A stretch of 64,000 nucleotides of DNA, from assembly GCF_014203535.1 (NCBI RefSeq), contig NZ_JACHJI010000003.1, forward strand, positions 1-64,000. Direction: 5' to 3'. The position numbers and the translations under genes were made by a program. Below are positions 34,345 through 45,520 of the stretch, piece after piece; position 1 is the first letter of the stretch, and the number at the start of each line of letters is the position of its first letter. The notes under the pieces are model-generated. The model was not told the origin of the DNA. It was given only the letters and a program-made list of their open reading frames with translations, and did no database searches. The DNA comes from Streptomyces griseomycini. GTDB lineage: Bacteria > Actinomycetota > Actinomycetes > Streptomycetales > Streptomycetaceae.

Positions 34345-35412
34345 TCAGCTCGCGTAGTCGCCCACGAGGGCCGCGCCGGTCGTGTGCTCGCCGCGGGCGG
34401 TGACCTCGCCGGCCACCCAGGCGTCCACCCCGCGGTCGGCCAGCGTGGCCAGCGCCACGTCGGCGGACTCCTGCGGCACGATCGCGATCATGCCGACGCC
34501 CATGTTGAGGGTCTTCTCCAGCTCCAGGCGCTCGACCGAACCGGTCCTGCCGACGAGGTCGAAGACCGGTGCCGGGGTCCAGGTGGAGCGGTCGACGACC
34601 GCGTGCAGCCCGTCCGGGACGACCCGGGCCAGGTTGGCCGCGAGACCGCCGCCGGTGACGTGGCTGAAGGCGTGCACCTCGGTGGTGCGGATCAGGGCCA
34701 GGCAGTCCAGCGAGTAGATCTTGGTGGGCTCGAGCAGTTCCTCGCCGAGGGTGCGGCCCAGTTCGTCGATCCGGCCGTCGAGGGCGAGTCCGGCCCGCTC
34801 CAGCAGCACGTGCCGGACGAGGGAGTACCCGTTCGAGTGAAGACCGGAGGACGCCATGGCGATCACCGCGTCGCCCTCGCGGATGCGGTCCGCACCGAGC
34901 AGCCGGTCGGCCTCCACGACGCCCGTACCGGCGCCGGCGACGTCGAAGTCGTCCGGACCCAGCAGACCCGGGTGTTCGGCCGTCTCCCCGCCGACCAGGG
35001 CGCATCCGGCCAGCACACAGCCCTCGGCGATGCCCTTGACGATCGCGGCGACGCGCTCGGGGTGGACCTTGCCGACGCAGATGTAGTCGGTCATGAACAG
35101 CGGCTCGGCGCCGCACACCACGATGTCGTCCATGACCATGGCGACCAGGTCGTGGCCGATGGTGTCGTAGACGCCCATCTGCCGGGCGATGTCGACCTTG
35201 GTGCCGACGCCGTCCGTGGCGGAGGCGAGCAGCGGACGGTCGTAGTCCTTCAGGGCGGAGGCGTCGAAGAGGCCGGCGAAGCCGCCGAGGCCGCCGAGGA
35301 CCTCGGGGCGCCGCGTCTTCCTCACCCACTCCTTCATGAGCTCGACGGCGCGGTCGCCCGCCTCGATGTCGACGCCCGCCGCTGCGTAGCTGGCACCAGT
35401 GTTCTGGGACAT
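34345..35412 (-). CDS. purM: Phosphoribosylformylglycinamidine cyclo-ligase
   Basis: The 355-residue AIR synthetase catalyses step 5 of de novo purine synthesis, closing the imidazole ring with ATP. The PurM signature lies in the N-terminal half (SYAAAGVDIEAGDRAVELMK, LLASATDGVGTKVDIA, then GGETAEHPG). It starts at ATG 35412, 33 bp after the purF stop, so the two are cotranscribed. Length is normal for the family. Confidence 0.96.
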   Translation of the reverse strand: MSQNTGASYAAAGVDIEAGDRAVELMKEWVRKTRRPEVLGGLGGFAGLFDASALKDYDRPLLASATDGVGTKVDIARQMGVYDTIGHDLVAMVMDDIVVCGAEPLFMTDYICVGKVHPERVAAIVKGIAEGCVLAGCALVGGETAEHPGLLGPDDFDVAGAGTGVVEADRLLGADRIREGDAVIAMASSGLHSNGYSLVRHVLLERAGLALDGRIDELGRTLGEELLEPTKIYSLDCLALIRTTEVHAFSHVTGGGLAANLARVVPDGLHAVVDRSTWTPAPVFDLVGRTGSVERLELEKTLNMGVGMIAIVPQESADVALATLADRGVDAWVAGEVTARGEHTTGAALVGDYAS

Positions 35413-35445
35413 GACTGTGAGAGCCTTCGTGTCGTCCGTCAGGGC

Positions 35446-36972
35446 TTACGGGCGGCGGATCGCGTCGACCGCGGCCGGGGCGGCGGTGCCGGCGGCCAGT
35501 TCGGTCTCCAGGAGCTGCTTGCCGAGGAGCTCGGGGTCGGGCAGCTCCATCGGGTACTCGCCGTCGAAGCAGGCACGGCACAGGTTCGGCTTGGCGATGG
35601 TGGTCGCCTCGATCATGCCGTCGAGGGAGATGTACGCCAGGGAGTCGGCGCCCAGCGAGGTGCCGATCTCGTCGATGGTCATGCCGTTGGCGATGAGCTC
35701 GGCGCGGGTGGCGAAGTCGATGCCGAAGAAGCAGGGCCACTTCACGGGCGGCGAGGAGATCCGGATGTGGACCTCGGCGGCGCCCGCCTCGCGGAGCATG
35801 CGGACCAGGGCGCGCTGGGTGTTGCCGCGCACGATCGAGTCGTCGACGACGACCAGGCGCTTGCCCTTGATGACTTCCTTGAGCGGGTTCAGCTTCAGGC
35901 GGATGCCGAGCTGCCGGATGGTCTGCGAGGGCTGGATGAACGTCCGCCCGACGTACGCGTTCTTGACCAGGCCGGCGCCGAAGGGGATGCCGGACGCCTC
36001 CGCGTAGCCGATGGCGGCCGGGGTGCCGGACTCGGGGGTCGGTATGACCAGGTCGGCCTCGACCGGGGCCTCCTCGGCGAGGCGGCGGCCCATCTCGACG
36101 CGCGAGAGGTACACGTTCCGGCCGGCGATGTCGGTGTCCGGGCGGGCCAGGTACACGTACTCGAAGACACAGCCCTTGGGCTTCGCTTCCGCGAATCGGG
36201 AGGTGCGCAGCCCGTTCTCGTCGATGGCGACGAACTCGCCCGGCTCGATCTCGCGGACGAAGCTGGCGCCCGTGATGTCGAGTGCGGCGGTCTCGGAGGC
36301 GACCACCCAGCCGCGCTCCAGGCGGCCGAGGACCAGCGGGCGGATGCCCTGCGGGTCGCGGGCCGCGTAGAGGGTGTTCTCGTCCATGAAGACGAGGCTG
36401 AAGGCGCCCCTGACCTTCGGGAGGACGACGTGCGCGGCCTGCTCGACCGTCACCGGTTCGCCGTCGGCGGCGCGCTGGCCGGCCAGCAGGGCGGTGATCA
36501 GGTCGGTGTCGTTGGTGGCCGCCACCTTCGGGGCGCGGCCGTTCTCCTTGGGGAGCTCGGCGACCATCTCGGCGAGCTGCGCCGTGTTGACCAGGTTGCC
36601 GTTGTGGCCGAGCGCGATGGATCCGTGCGCGGTGGCGCGGAACGTCGGCTGGGCGTTCTCCCACACGGAGGCACCGGTGGTCGAGTAGCGGGCGTGTCCG
36701 ACCGCGATGTGACCCTGGAGCGAACCGAGCGAGGTCTCGTCGAAGACCTGGGAAACGAGGCCCATGTCCTTGAAGACGAGGATCTGGGAGCCGTTGCTGA
36801 CCGCGATACCCGCGGATTCCTGACCCCGATGCTGGAGGGCGTAGAGCCCGAAGTACGTGAGCTTGGCGACCTCTTCTCCCGGAGCCCAGACACCGAAGAC
36901 GCCGCAGGCGTCCTGGGGGCCCTTCTCTCCGGGGAGCAGGTCGTGGTTGAGTCGTCCGTCACCACGTGGCAC
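35446..36972 (-). CDS. purF: Amidophosphoribosyltransferase
   Basis: The 508-residue glutamine PRPP amidotransferase commits carbon to purine synthesis. A short propeptide precedes Cys23 (DACGVFGVW), the expected N-terminal nucleophile after processing. The phosphoribosyltransferase domain has the PRPP loop VVVDDSIVRGNT at about 345. The spaced cysteines (KGCVFEYVY, CFFGIDFA, CRACFDGEYP) fit the Fe-S-containing Bacillus-type enzyme. GTG 36972 is chosen because family similarity begins there; the ribosome-binding site is weak. Confidence 0.95.
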   Translation of the reverse strand: MPRGDGRLNHDLLPGEKGPQDACGVFGVWAPGEEVAKLTYFGLYALQHRGQESAGIAVSNGSQILVFKDMGLVSQVFDETSLGSLQGHIAVGHARYSTTGASVWENAQPTFRATAHGSIALGHNGNLVNTAQLAEMVAELPKENGRAPKVAATNDTDLITALLAGQRAADGEPVTVEQAAHVVLPKVRGAFSLVFMDENTLYAARDPQGIRPLVLGRLERGWVVASETAALDITGASFVREIEPGEFVAIDENGLRTSRFAEAKPKGCVFEYVYLARPDTDIAGRNVYLSRVEMGRRLAEEAPVEADLVIPTPESGTPAAIGYAEASGIPFGAGLVKNAYVGRTFIQPSQTIRQLGIRLKLNPLKEVIKGKRLVVVDDSIVRGNTQRALVRMLREAGAAEVHIRISSPPVKWPCFFGIDFATRAELIANGMTIDEIGTSLGADSLAYISLDGMIEATTIAKPNLCRACFDGEYPMELPDPELLGKQLLETELAAGTAAPAAVDAIRRP

Positions 36973-37034
36973 GTCATCGAGTGTAGGCGAGATCGCCCAC
37001 TGGTCCGAATGCGGGATGGGGCTCCGGCCGTGGC

Positions 37035-37820
37035 TCAGTCCTCGGCGACGGCGCGGACCTCGGTCCCGTTTTCGCTGGTCAGCGTGAGCGTGCGGTGGTC
37101 GACGGAGTAGGTGAGCGTGCCGTCGAAGAGCTGCAGCAGGGCCTTCTCCGCGTCCATGAGTGAGTCTTCGCACATCATCCGGGTCGTCGAGGGCGTGCCG
37201 AGGGTGACGCGGCCGTCGCGCACGGTGGCTCCGGCGTTCACCTGGTTGCAGCCGAGGCTGCCGGAGACGGTGCCCTCCTCGTCGTCGAAGGTGAGGTGGG
37301 CGCGGCCGTCGACGGCGGGGGTGGTGACGGTCCACCTGGTGCCGGCCAGCGGGGTGTCCTCGGCCTTGCTGAGGCGGACGGTGTCGCCGGCGTCGGTGGT
37401 GAGGGTGAGGCGGTCGCCGTCGACCTCGGCCTTCAGGGCTCCGTCACCGAGGGTGCGGGCGAAGGCGCGTTCGAGGTCCATGACCTCCTCGGAGCAGGCC
37501 CTCAGGGTGGTGTCCCTGTCGCCGAGCCGGATCCGGTCGCCGTCGAAGGAGACACGGCCGCTGAACCGGTTGCAGCCGTAGCTGCCCTCGGCCCGGCCGC
37601 TGTCGTCGAGGGCGAGGTGCGCGCCGTCGGGCGCGCGGTGGGTGGTGCCGTCCGCGGTGACGCTGTCGACGCTCCAGCGGACGCCGGTGACCGGCTGCTC
37701 CGCCTCGGCCGACCCGCTGCCCGCACCCGCCTTCTCGCTGCCGCAGGCCGCCGCGAGCGGGACGAGCACGGCGACGGCCGCCAGGGTCGTCATGCGCTGC
37801 TTGTACCTCTGTGTGTACAT
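37035..37820 (-). CDS. META-domain lipoprotein
   Basis: This 261-residue lipoprotein has a signal sequence and lipobox (PLAAAC, Cys26). Two META (HslJ-like) domains follow at about 40-140 and 150-255. They are shown by two EGSYGCNRFSG / SGSLGCNQVNAG motifs with paired cysteines and repeated VRWSVDS / TRWTVTT segments. META proteins respond to stress or cell-envelope perturbation; the precise role is unknown. It lies 62 bp upstream of purF on the same strand and may share its transcript. Confidence 0.82.
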   Translation of the reverse strand: MYTQRYKQRMTTLAAVAVLVPLAAACGSEKAGAGSGSAEAEQPVTGVRWSVDSVTADGTTHRAPDGAHLALDDSGRAEGSYGCNRFSGRVSFDGDRIRLGDRDTTLRACSEEVMDLERAFARTLGDGALKAEVDGDRLTLTTDAGDTVRLSKAEDTPLAGTRWTVTTPAVDGRAHLTFDDEEGTVSGSLGCNQVNAGATVRDGRVTLGTPSTTRMMCEDSLMDAEKALLQLFDGTLTYSVDHRTLTLTSENGTEVRAVAED

Positions 37821-37890
37821 GTCCGTTCGACGGGGAGGGGGAGCGATCGGTTCCCCCGGTTCCGGCTCGCCCCGTCAGGGGGCGGACGGC

Positions 37891-38688
37891 TCACCCCATC
37901 AGGGGCAGGTACGGCCCGAGGTCCGCCCGTTCCCCGCCGGCGCTGACCTTGGCGTCGGCCACGGCGTCCGGCCAGGCCACCCGTCCGGTGGCCAACCGGA
38001 TCCAGGTCAGCGGGTCGGTCTCGACGACGTTGGGCGGGGTGCCGCGGGTGTGCCGCGGCCCCTGGACGCACTGCACGACCGCGTACGGCGGAACCCGCAC
38101 CTCCGTCGAGCCGCCGGGCACCTTCGCGGCGAGGGCGTCGGCCAGCAGCCGGGTGCAGGCGGCGAGGGCCTGGCGGTCGTACGGGATGTCCAGGCCGGGC
38201 ACGGCGGCGTTCAGGTCGTCGGTGTGGACGACGAGTTCGACGGTGCGGGTGACCAGGTAGTCGGCGAGGGCGACGGCGCCGGTCCGGGTGGCGAGGAGGC
38301 GGGTGCCGGGGGCGGAGGCCACGCGCTCGGTGAAGCGTTCGGCGGTGCGCGCGAACAGGGCGTCGAGGTCGGGGTGCGCGGCGGCCAGCTCGCGGGCGTC
38401 GTCGGCGATGCCGCTCGCGCGGGCGGCGGTGGCGAACGGCCAGTCGAGGAGGGCGAGCCCGGCCCCGGCCGGCTCGTCGCGCTCCAGGTTGCGGCTGACG
38501 GTCTCCACCGCCGTGGTCACGTGCGCGGCCAGTTCCCGGACCGTCCAGTCCCCGAGTCGGGTGGGGAGGGCGAGCTGCTCCGGTGTGAGGGTGCGGACGG
38601 CCGACCGCACGTTCCCGAACTGGGCCAGGACGGCGGCGCGGATCTTGGCGGGGTCGTAGGTGCGGGTGCGCTTCTTGGCCGGTGGCAT
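37891..38688 (-). CDS. Maleylpyruvate isomerase-family mycothiol-dependent enzyme with sterol-carrier-like tail
   Basis: The 265-residue protein belongs to the DinB/mycothiol-dependent maleylpyruvate isomerase family. It has the N-terminal helical bundle with WTVRELAAHVTTAVETV (metal-binding His) and a HTDDL motif near 160. A C-terminal domain ends in DPLTWIRLATGRVAWPDAV. This group uses mycothiol, the actinobacterial thiol, as cofactor or substrate. It starts 9 bp after the decayed M23 gene, suggesting a former operon. The substrate is unknown. Confidence 0.8.
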   Translation of the reverse strand: MPPAKKRTRTYDPAKIRAAVLAQFGNVRSAVRTLTPEQLALPTRLGDWTVRELAAHVTTAVETVSRNLERDEPAGAGLALLDWPFATAARASGIADDARELAAAHPDLDALFARTAERFTERVASAPGTRLLATRTGAVALADYLVTRTVELVVHTDDLNAAVPGLDIPYDRQALAACTRLLADALAAKVPGGSTEVRVPPYAVVQCVQGPRHTRGTPPNVVETDPLTWIRLATGRVAWPDAVADAKVSAGGERADLGPYLPLMG

Positions 38689-38697
38689 GACGGCAGC

Positions 38698-39202
38698 CTA
38701 TGCGGGAGTGGTCGGCGCCGGTTCCGGCACGTCGAACACCTCGCCGTTGCGCGGTACGCCGATGCCGCGCCAGGTGAACGGGACACCGCGCGCGGTGTCC
38801 GGGTCGGGGCCGTCCACCAGCTGGAAGTGCAGGTGCGGCTCGGTGGGGTTGCCGGAGTCGCCGACGCGGGCGATGACCTGGCCGGCACGCCGAAGGCCGG
38901 GCAGGAACCGCTGCGCCGGGCGAGCGGCCACAGCGGGCTGGACCCGGGGCGGGCACCCGGCTCGGGCTCGGCGACGACGTCGATGGCGAAGGTCTGGCCG
39001 TAGGCGTGGGTGCCGTGGCTCGGGGTGCGGTCGGCGGGGCTGTTCAGCGCGGACCAGCGGCCGGTGACGGGCGGGGCGACCCGCACGGGCTCCCGCGCCG
39101 TGCGGGGGCCGTCCGGGGCGCCGCCCCACCGGTGGGCCGCGACGAGCAGGGCGTAGGCCAGGACGACTCGAGGGCGGCGACCCGTTGCTCGAGTTCTTCC
39201 AC
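38698..39202 (-). pseudogene. Decayed M23 peptidase gene
   Basis: The C-terminal frame encodes GQVIARVGDSGNPTEPHLHF and further M23-like sequence. The upstream segment in another frame encodes NSPADRTPSHGTHAYGQTF and AIDVV, both typical of LytM-type peptidases. Between them the domain's central region (about 60 residues, including the first part of the metal site surroundings) is missing. At least one frameshift lies near 38890-38930. The first codons (GTG 39202, EELEQRVAALE) look like yet another frame. The gene cannot make an active enzyme. Confidence 0.72.
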
Positions 39203-39256
39203 CCCTCCGGGATCACGGAAGTACGTAATTACGTGCAACCCTCGGACCCGGAAACG

Positions 39257-39294
39257 ACGGAGCCCCCGCCCGGCGGACCGGGCGGGGGCTCCGT
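39257..39294. terminator. Terminator of the purSQL operon
   Basis: A 17-bp perfect stem (39257-39273 with 39278-39294) with a CGGA loop lies 19 bp after the purL stop. Confidence 0.85.
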
Positions 39295-39312
39295 GCGGAG
39301 GACGCCGGACGC

Positions 39313-41567
<2,255 letters not shown>

Positions 41568-41571
<4 letters not shown>

Positions 41572-42248
41572 GCGTTGACCAGCTTCTTGAGGATCGAGGT
41601 GAAGAACGGCAGGCCGTCGGTACGGCCCGTACCGATCAGCGGCTCCACGGCGTGCTCGGGGTGCGGCATCAGGCCGACGACGTTGCCCGCCTCGTTGGTG
41701 ATGCCGGCGATGTCGTTGAGCGAGCCGTTCGGGTTGAAGTCCAGGTAGCGGAAGGCGACGCGGCCCTCGGCCTCCAGTTCGTCCAGCGTGCGCCGGTCGG
41801 CGACGTAGCGGCCGTCCATGTTCTTCAGCGGGATGTGGATCTCCTGGCCGGCCGTGTAGTCGGTGGTCCAGGCGGTGTCCGCGTTCTCCACCCGCAGCTT
41901 CTGGTCGCGGCAGATGAAGTGCAGGTGGTCGTTGCCCAGCATGCCGCCGGGGAGCAGGTGCGCCTCGGTGAGGATCTGGAAGCCGTTGCAGATGCCGAGG
42001 ACCGGCATGCCGGCCTTGGCCTGGTCGATGACGGTGTCCATCACCGGCGAGAAGCGGGCGATGGCCCCGGCGCGCAGGTAGTCGCCGTAGGAGAAACCGC
42101 CGCACAGCACCACGGCGTCGACCTGCTTGAGGTCCTTGTCCTTGTGCCAGAGCGCCACGGGTTCGGCGCCGGCGACGCGGATCGCGCGCTGGGTGTCCCG
42201 GTCGTCGAGACTGCCCGGGAAAGTGACGACGCCAATACGAGCGGTCAC
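41568..42248 (-). CDS. purQ: Phosphoribosylformylglycinamidine synthase subunit PurQ
   Basis: The 226-residue class-I glutamine amidotransferase subunit supplies ammonia to PurL. It has the catalytic Cys in GICNGFQIL (about residue 90) and the His and Glu in [12 protein letters not shown] 42248 overlaps the purS stop codon by 4 bp. Confidence 0.96.
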
Positions 42249-42517
42249 TTCACGGCCTCCGTGACTTCCGCCGCTTCCTCGACCCGGACGGTGAAGTCCT
42301 CGATCACGGTGTTGGCGAGGAAGGATTCCGCAAGATCATGGATGCGGGCGAGGGCGGCCTCGTCGACCGGCCCGTCAACTTCCAGTTCGAAACGCTTTCC
42401 CTGACGGACGTCCGAGATCCCCTCGAAACCGAGCCGCGGCAGTGCGCGCTGCACCGCCTGGCCCTGGGGGTCGAGGATCTCCGGCTTGAGCATGACGTCG
42501 ACTACGACGCGTGCCAC
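42245..42517 (-). CDS. purS: Phosphoribosylformylglycinamidine synthase subunit PurS
   Basis: This 90-residue scaffold subunit bridges PurL and PurQ. It begins [20 protein letters not shown], the family's usual start. GTG 42517 has GGGAG 5 bp upstream, while the in-frame GTG at 42523 overlaps that site. It is first in the purSQL operon. Confidence 0.94.
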   Translation of the reverse strand: MARVVVDVMLKPEILDPQGQAVQRALPRLGFEGISDVRQGKRFELEVDGPVDEAALARIHDLAESFLANTVIEDFTVRVEEAAEVTEAVK

Positions 42518-42870
42518 TGGCACTCCCGGTGTGTGGTGCTGAGCAGGTTCCTTCAGACTACCCGCACAAAATTTCTACGCGAGTAGAGTTGGAGGAATCT
42601 ACGTGAGCCCGATCACGATGCGGTATCGCGGGGAGTCGTCAGGGAAAAGATCCGGGAAAGATCCGCGCCCACGCGCACATCCCTATTGCGCCGCGGACAC
42701 GCGGACAGATTTAGTCGGTCTCCACATTGCATTGCCGGGCACTGTACAAATGAATTGCCAATAGCAGATACTTTGCCCGATTACAGGCGAACAGACGGCA
42801 TCTCGGTGACGTCCCGGCACGTCATCACGGACGTCCGGACCGAAGATGCCGCACGAAGGGACCGATATTC
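42518..42870. other. Divergent control region purS-lsrL
   Basis: These 353 bp are clearly AT-richer than the surroundings, notably 42565-42600 and 42740-42790. No gene is seen. The promoters of the purSQL operon and lsrL must lie here, and the AT-rich character would make it a natural target for Lsr2-type proteins. Confidence 0.45.
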
Positions 42871-43188
42871 GTGGCGCAGAAGGTCGTGGTCACTCTCTTT
42901 GACGACATCGACGGCTCGGAAGCGGCGGAGACGATCGCCTTCGGACTCGACGGCAAGTCGTACGAGATCGACCTGAATGAAGCCAATGCCAGCAGACTGC
43001 GGAAGGCGCTCGCGCCGTACGTGGAGGCCGGCCGCAAGCGGGCGCGCTCGGGCAGGGCGTACCGGCAGACGGAGGTCGCCCCCGACCCGGCGGCCGTGCG
43101 CGCCTGGGCCCAGGCGAACCGGATGGAGGTCCCGGCGCGCGGGCGGATCCCGAAGAGGGTGTACGAGGCGTTCGCCGCGGCGCGGTGA
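42871..43188 (+). CDS. lsrL: Lsr2-like nucleoid-associated protein
   Basis: The 105-residue paralogue of Lsr2, an H-NS-like xenogeneic silencer, has two regions. An N-terminal oligomerisation region (VVVTLFDDIDGSEAAETIAF, LDGKSYEIDL) precedes a C-terminal DNA-binding region with the AT-hook-like RGRIPKRVYEAF. Next to purS it matches S. coelicolor LsrL (SCO4076). GTG 42871 follows AAGGGA by 9 bp. Confidence 0.9.
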   Translation: MAQKVVVTLFDDIDGSEAAETIAFGLDGKSYEIDLNEANASRLRKALAPYVEAGRKRARSGRAYRQTEVAPDPAAVRAWAQANRMEVPARGRIPKRVYEAFAAAR

Positions 43189-43319
43189 GGGCGGACGGCG
43201 AGCCGGACGGCCGGTCACCCGCCCCGCGGCACAACCGACTTGCGCGACACCCCGGGTGATCAGCTAAAGTCTGGAGCACGCCGCCGGGCGAGGCCGAAAG
43301 GCCCAGCTCGCGGAGGCAT

Positions 43320-43391
43320 GCGGGTGTAGTTCAGTAGCAGAACATCCCCCTTCCAGGGGGAAGGCGCAGTGTGCAATTCCTGTCACCCGCT
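43320..43391 (+). tRNA. tRNA-Gly (TCC)
   Basis: A 72-nt cloverleaf with anticodon TCC, preceded by TAAAGT near 43266 as a -10 candidate. Confidence 0.92.
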
Positions 43392-43415
43392 CTGCACCGT
43401 CGTACGGATCACTCG

Positions 43416-43457
43416 TGGGGGAGCCCCCTGCTCGAGCTTGTCGAGAGCTCGGGGGAG
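43416..43457. repeat. Streptomyces-type small palindromic element
   Basis: A GGGGGAGCCCCC block is followed by CTGCTCGAGCTTGTCGAGAG and CTCGGGGGAG. Nested inverted repeats (CCCCC...GGGGG, CTCGA...TCGAG) resemble short palindromic elements I recall as scattered through Streptomyces intergenic DNA. It lies between two tRNA-Gly genes and may overlap the promoter of the second. Confidence 0.55.
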
Positions 43458-43509
43458 GATCAGGTAGGCTGGTGCTTGCACCGATCGGTGAGAGCCGGTC
43501 GGGGGCGAT

Positions 43510-43582
43510 GCGGACGTAGCTCAGTTGGTAGAGCGCAACCTTGCCAAGGTTGAGGTCGCGAGTTCGAGCCTCGTCGTCCGCT
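43510..43582 (+). tRNA. tRNA-Gly (GCC), first copy
   Basis: A 73-nt cloverleaf with anticodon GCC. It is identical to the copy at 47446-47518. Confidence 0.94.
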
Positions 43583-43589
43583 CGGGAGG

Positions 43590-43618
43590 AAGGCCCCGGT
43601 CCATCGGACCGGGGCCTT
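43590..43618. terminator. Terminator after tRNA-Gly (GCC) first copy
   Basis: A perfect 13-bp stem (43590-43602 with 43606-43618) closes on a 3-nt loop. Confidence 0.8.
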
Positions 43619-43723
43619 CTCGTGTGTGCTCCGAGCGTCCGCTCCCGGCCGTCTGACATTTGTCATGTCCGGTGGTGACAGCGCGCACTGCCGCCCGGTC
43701 CGCGGTGCGGCGATGATCGGATC

Positions 43724-44680
43724 ATGCAAGCAAACGGGCACGAGCACGTGATAGAGGTCACCGACCTGCGACGTGTGTACGGGGACGGGTTCGAGGCGGT
43801 GCGCGGGATCGACTTCTCCGTGCGCCAGGGGGAGATCTTCGCCCTGCTGGGCACCAACGGCGCCGGCAAGACGTCGACGGTCGAACTGCTGGAGGGCCTC
43901 GCCGCACCGTCCGGCGGACGGGTGCGCGTCCTCGGGCACGACCCGCACAACGAGCGGGCCGCCGTCCGCCCCCGCACCGGCGTGATGCTCCAGGAGGGTG
44001 GTTTCCCCTCCGAGCTGACCGTCGCGGAGACCGCGCGGATGTGGGCCGGATGCGTCAGCGGGGCGCGCCCGCCGCGGGAGGTGCTGGCGCTGGTCGGGCT
44101 GGAGAAGAAGTCCGACGTGCGGGTGAAGCAGCTCTCCGGGGGCGAACGGCGGCGCCTGGACCTTGCGCTCGCCCTGCTCGGCGACCCCGAGGTGCTCTTC
44201 CTGGACGAGCCCACCACCGGACTCGACGCCGAAGGGCGCCGGGACACGTGGGAGTTGGTGAGCGCGCTGCGCGACCGCGGTACGACGGTGCTGCTGACCA
44301 CCCACTACCTGGAAGAGGCCGAGAACCTCGCCGACCGGCTCGCGATCCTGCACGAGGGACGCATCGCCGCCACCGGCACCCCGGCCGAGGTGACGGCCGC
44401 GCAGCCGTCCCGGATCAGCTTCGAACTGCCCGCGGGCTACTTCGTCGGCGACCTGCCGCCGCTCGACGAACTGGGCGTGTGCGAGCACGAGACGGACGGA
44501 CGGCTGGTCCGGCTGCGGACCCGTGAGCTGCAGCGCGCGGCCACGAGGCTGCTGGTGTGGGCCGAGACGGCCGGAGTGGAACTGCGCGGACTGGACGTAC
44601 GGTCCGCGTCGCTGGAGGAGGCGTTCCTGGGCATCGCCCGGGAGGCGTCCGCCGCCGAGGGACGGGAGTACGCGGCATGA
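43724..44680 (+). CDS. ABC transporter ATP-binding protein (DrrA-type exporter)
   Basis: This 318-residue ATPase has Walker A GTNGAGKTST at about residue 44, signature LSGGERRRLD at about 137 and Walker B VLFLDEPTTGLD at about 158. A C-terminal extension typical of drug and lipid exporters follows. It pairs with the permease gene, whose start overlaps its stop by 4 bp (ATGA). The adjacent histidine kinase and response regulator probably control this exporter, as in many antibiotic-sensing systems. The start at 43724 has no strong ribosome-binding site. The substrate is unknown. Confidence 0.9.
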   Translation: MQANGHEHVIEVTDLRRVYGDGFEAVRGIDFSVRQGEIFALLGTNGAGKTSTVELLEGLAAPSGGRVRVLGHDPHNERAAVRPRTGVMLQEGGFPSELTVAETARMWAGCVSGARPPREVLALVGLEKKSDVRVKQLSGGERRRLDLALALLGDPEVLFLDEPTTGLDAEGRRDTWELVSALRDRGTTVLLTTHYLEEAENLADRLAILHEGRIAATGTPAEVTAAQPSRISFELPAGYFVGDLPPLDELGVCEHETDGRLVRLRTRELQRAATRLLVWAETAGVELRGLDVRSASLEEAFLGIAREASAAEGREYAA

Positions 44681-45492
44681 GCGGGACGGTCACCACGTCG
44701 GAGGGGACGCGCGGCACGGGCACGGCGGCCACGACGCCCCTGGGCCGCATGGGGGCCCTCGCCCGGGCCGAGATGACGCTGCTGGGGCGGAGCCGGGGCA
44801 CCCTCTTCGCCGCGCTGTTCGTGCCGCTGGTGCTGCCGGTCAGCGTGCGCTCGGCGGCCGGGGAGATGGACCTCGACGAGGCCGGGCTCACCATCGGCGC
44901 GGTGGTCCTGCCGTCCGCGGTCGGCTTCTCGCTGCTGTTCGCCGTCTACGCGTCGCTCATCGGCGTCTTCGTCGCCCGGCGCGAGGAACTCGTCCTCAAG
45001 CGGCTGCGTACCGGTGAGTTGAGGGACGCCGAGATCCTGGCCGGCTCGGCTCTGCCGGCCGCCGTGACCGGACTCGTGCAGTCGCTGCTGCTGGCCGTCG
45101 GCTGCGTGGTGCTGCTGGACATGGCGGCTCCGTCGGCGGTCCACCTGGCGGTGCTGGGGCTGCTGCTGGGGCTGGTGATGTGCACGGCGCTCGCCGCCGT
45201 CACCGCGAGCTTCACCCGGACCACCGAGAGCGCCCAGGTCACCTCGATGCCGCTGCTGCTGGTCTCCATGCTGGGCTCCGGGATGATGATCCCCCTGGAG
45301 GTCCTCCCCGACCGGCTCGCCTCCTTCTGCGAACTGCTGCCGCTCACCCCCGTCATGACCCTGGTGCGCGGTGGCTTCACCGGCGACCTGTCGGCGGGTG
45401 AGACGCTGGGGGCCGTGGCGACGGCGGTGGCCTGGACCCTGCTGTCGGTGTACGCCGTGCAGCGGTGGTTCCGCTGGGAGCCGAGGCGCTGA
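44677..45492 (+). CDS. ABC-2 type permease
   Basis: The 271-residue membrane protein has six hydrophobic segments in the ABC-2 pattern, with the long first cytoplasmic stretch and a VARREELVLKRLRTGEL motif before the third segment. It forms the channel of the exporter with the preceding ATPase and is translationally coupled to it. Confidence 0.88.
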   Translation: MSGTVTTSEGTRGTGTAATTPLGRMGALARAEMTLLGRSRGTLFAALFVPLVLPVSVRSAAGEMDLDEAGLTIGAVVLPSAVGFSLLFAVYASLIGVFVARREELVLKRLRTGELRDAEILAGSALPAAVTGLVQSLLLAVGCVVLLDMAAPSAVHLAVLGLLLGLVMCTALAAVTASFTRTTESAQVTSMPLLLVSMLGSGMMIPLEVLPDRLASFCELLPLTPVMTLVRGGFTGDLSAGETLGAVATAVAWTLLSVYAVQRWFRWEPRR

Positions 45493-45520
45493 CGCAGGGA
45501 AGGGCAGGGGGCTCGGGGAC

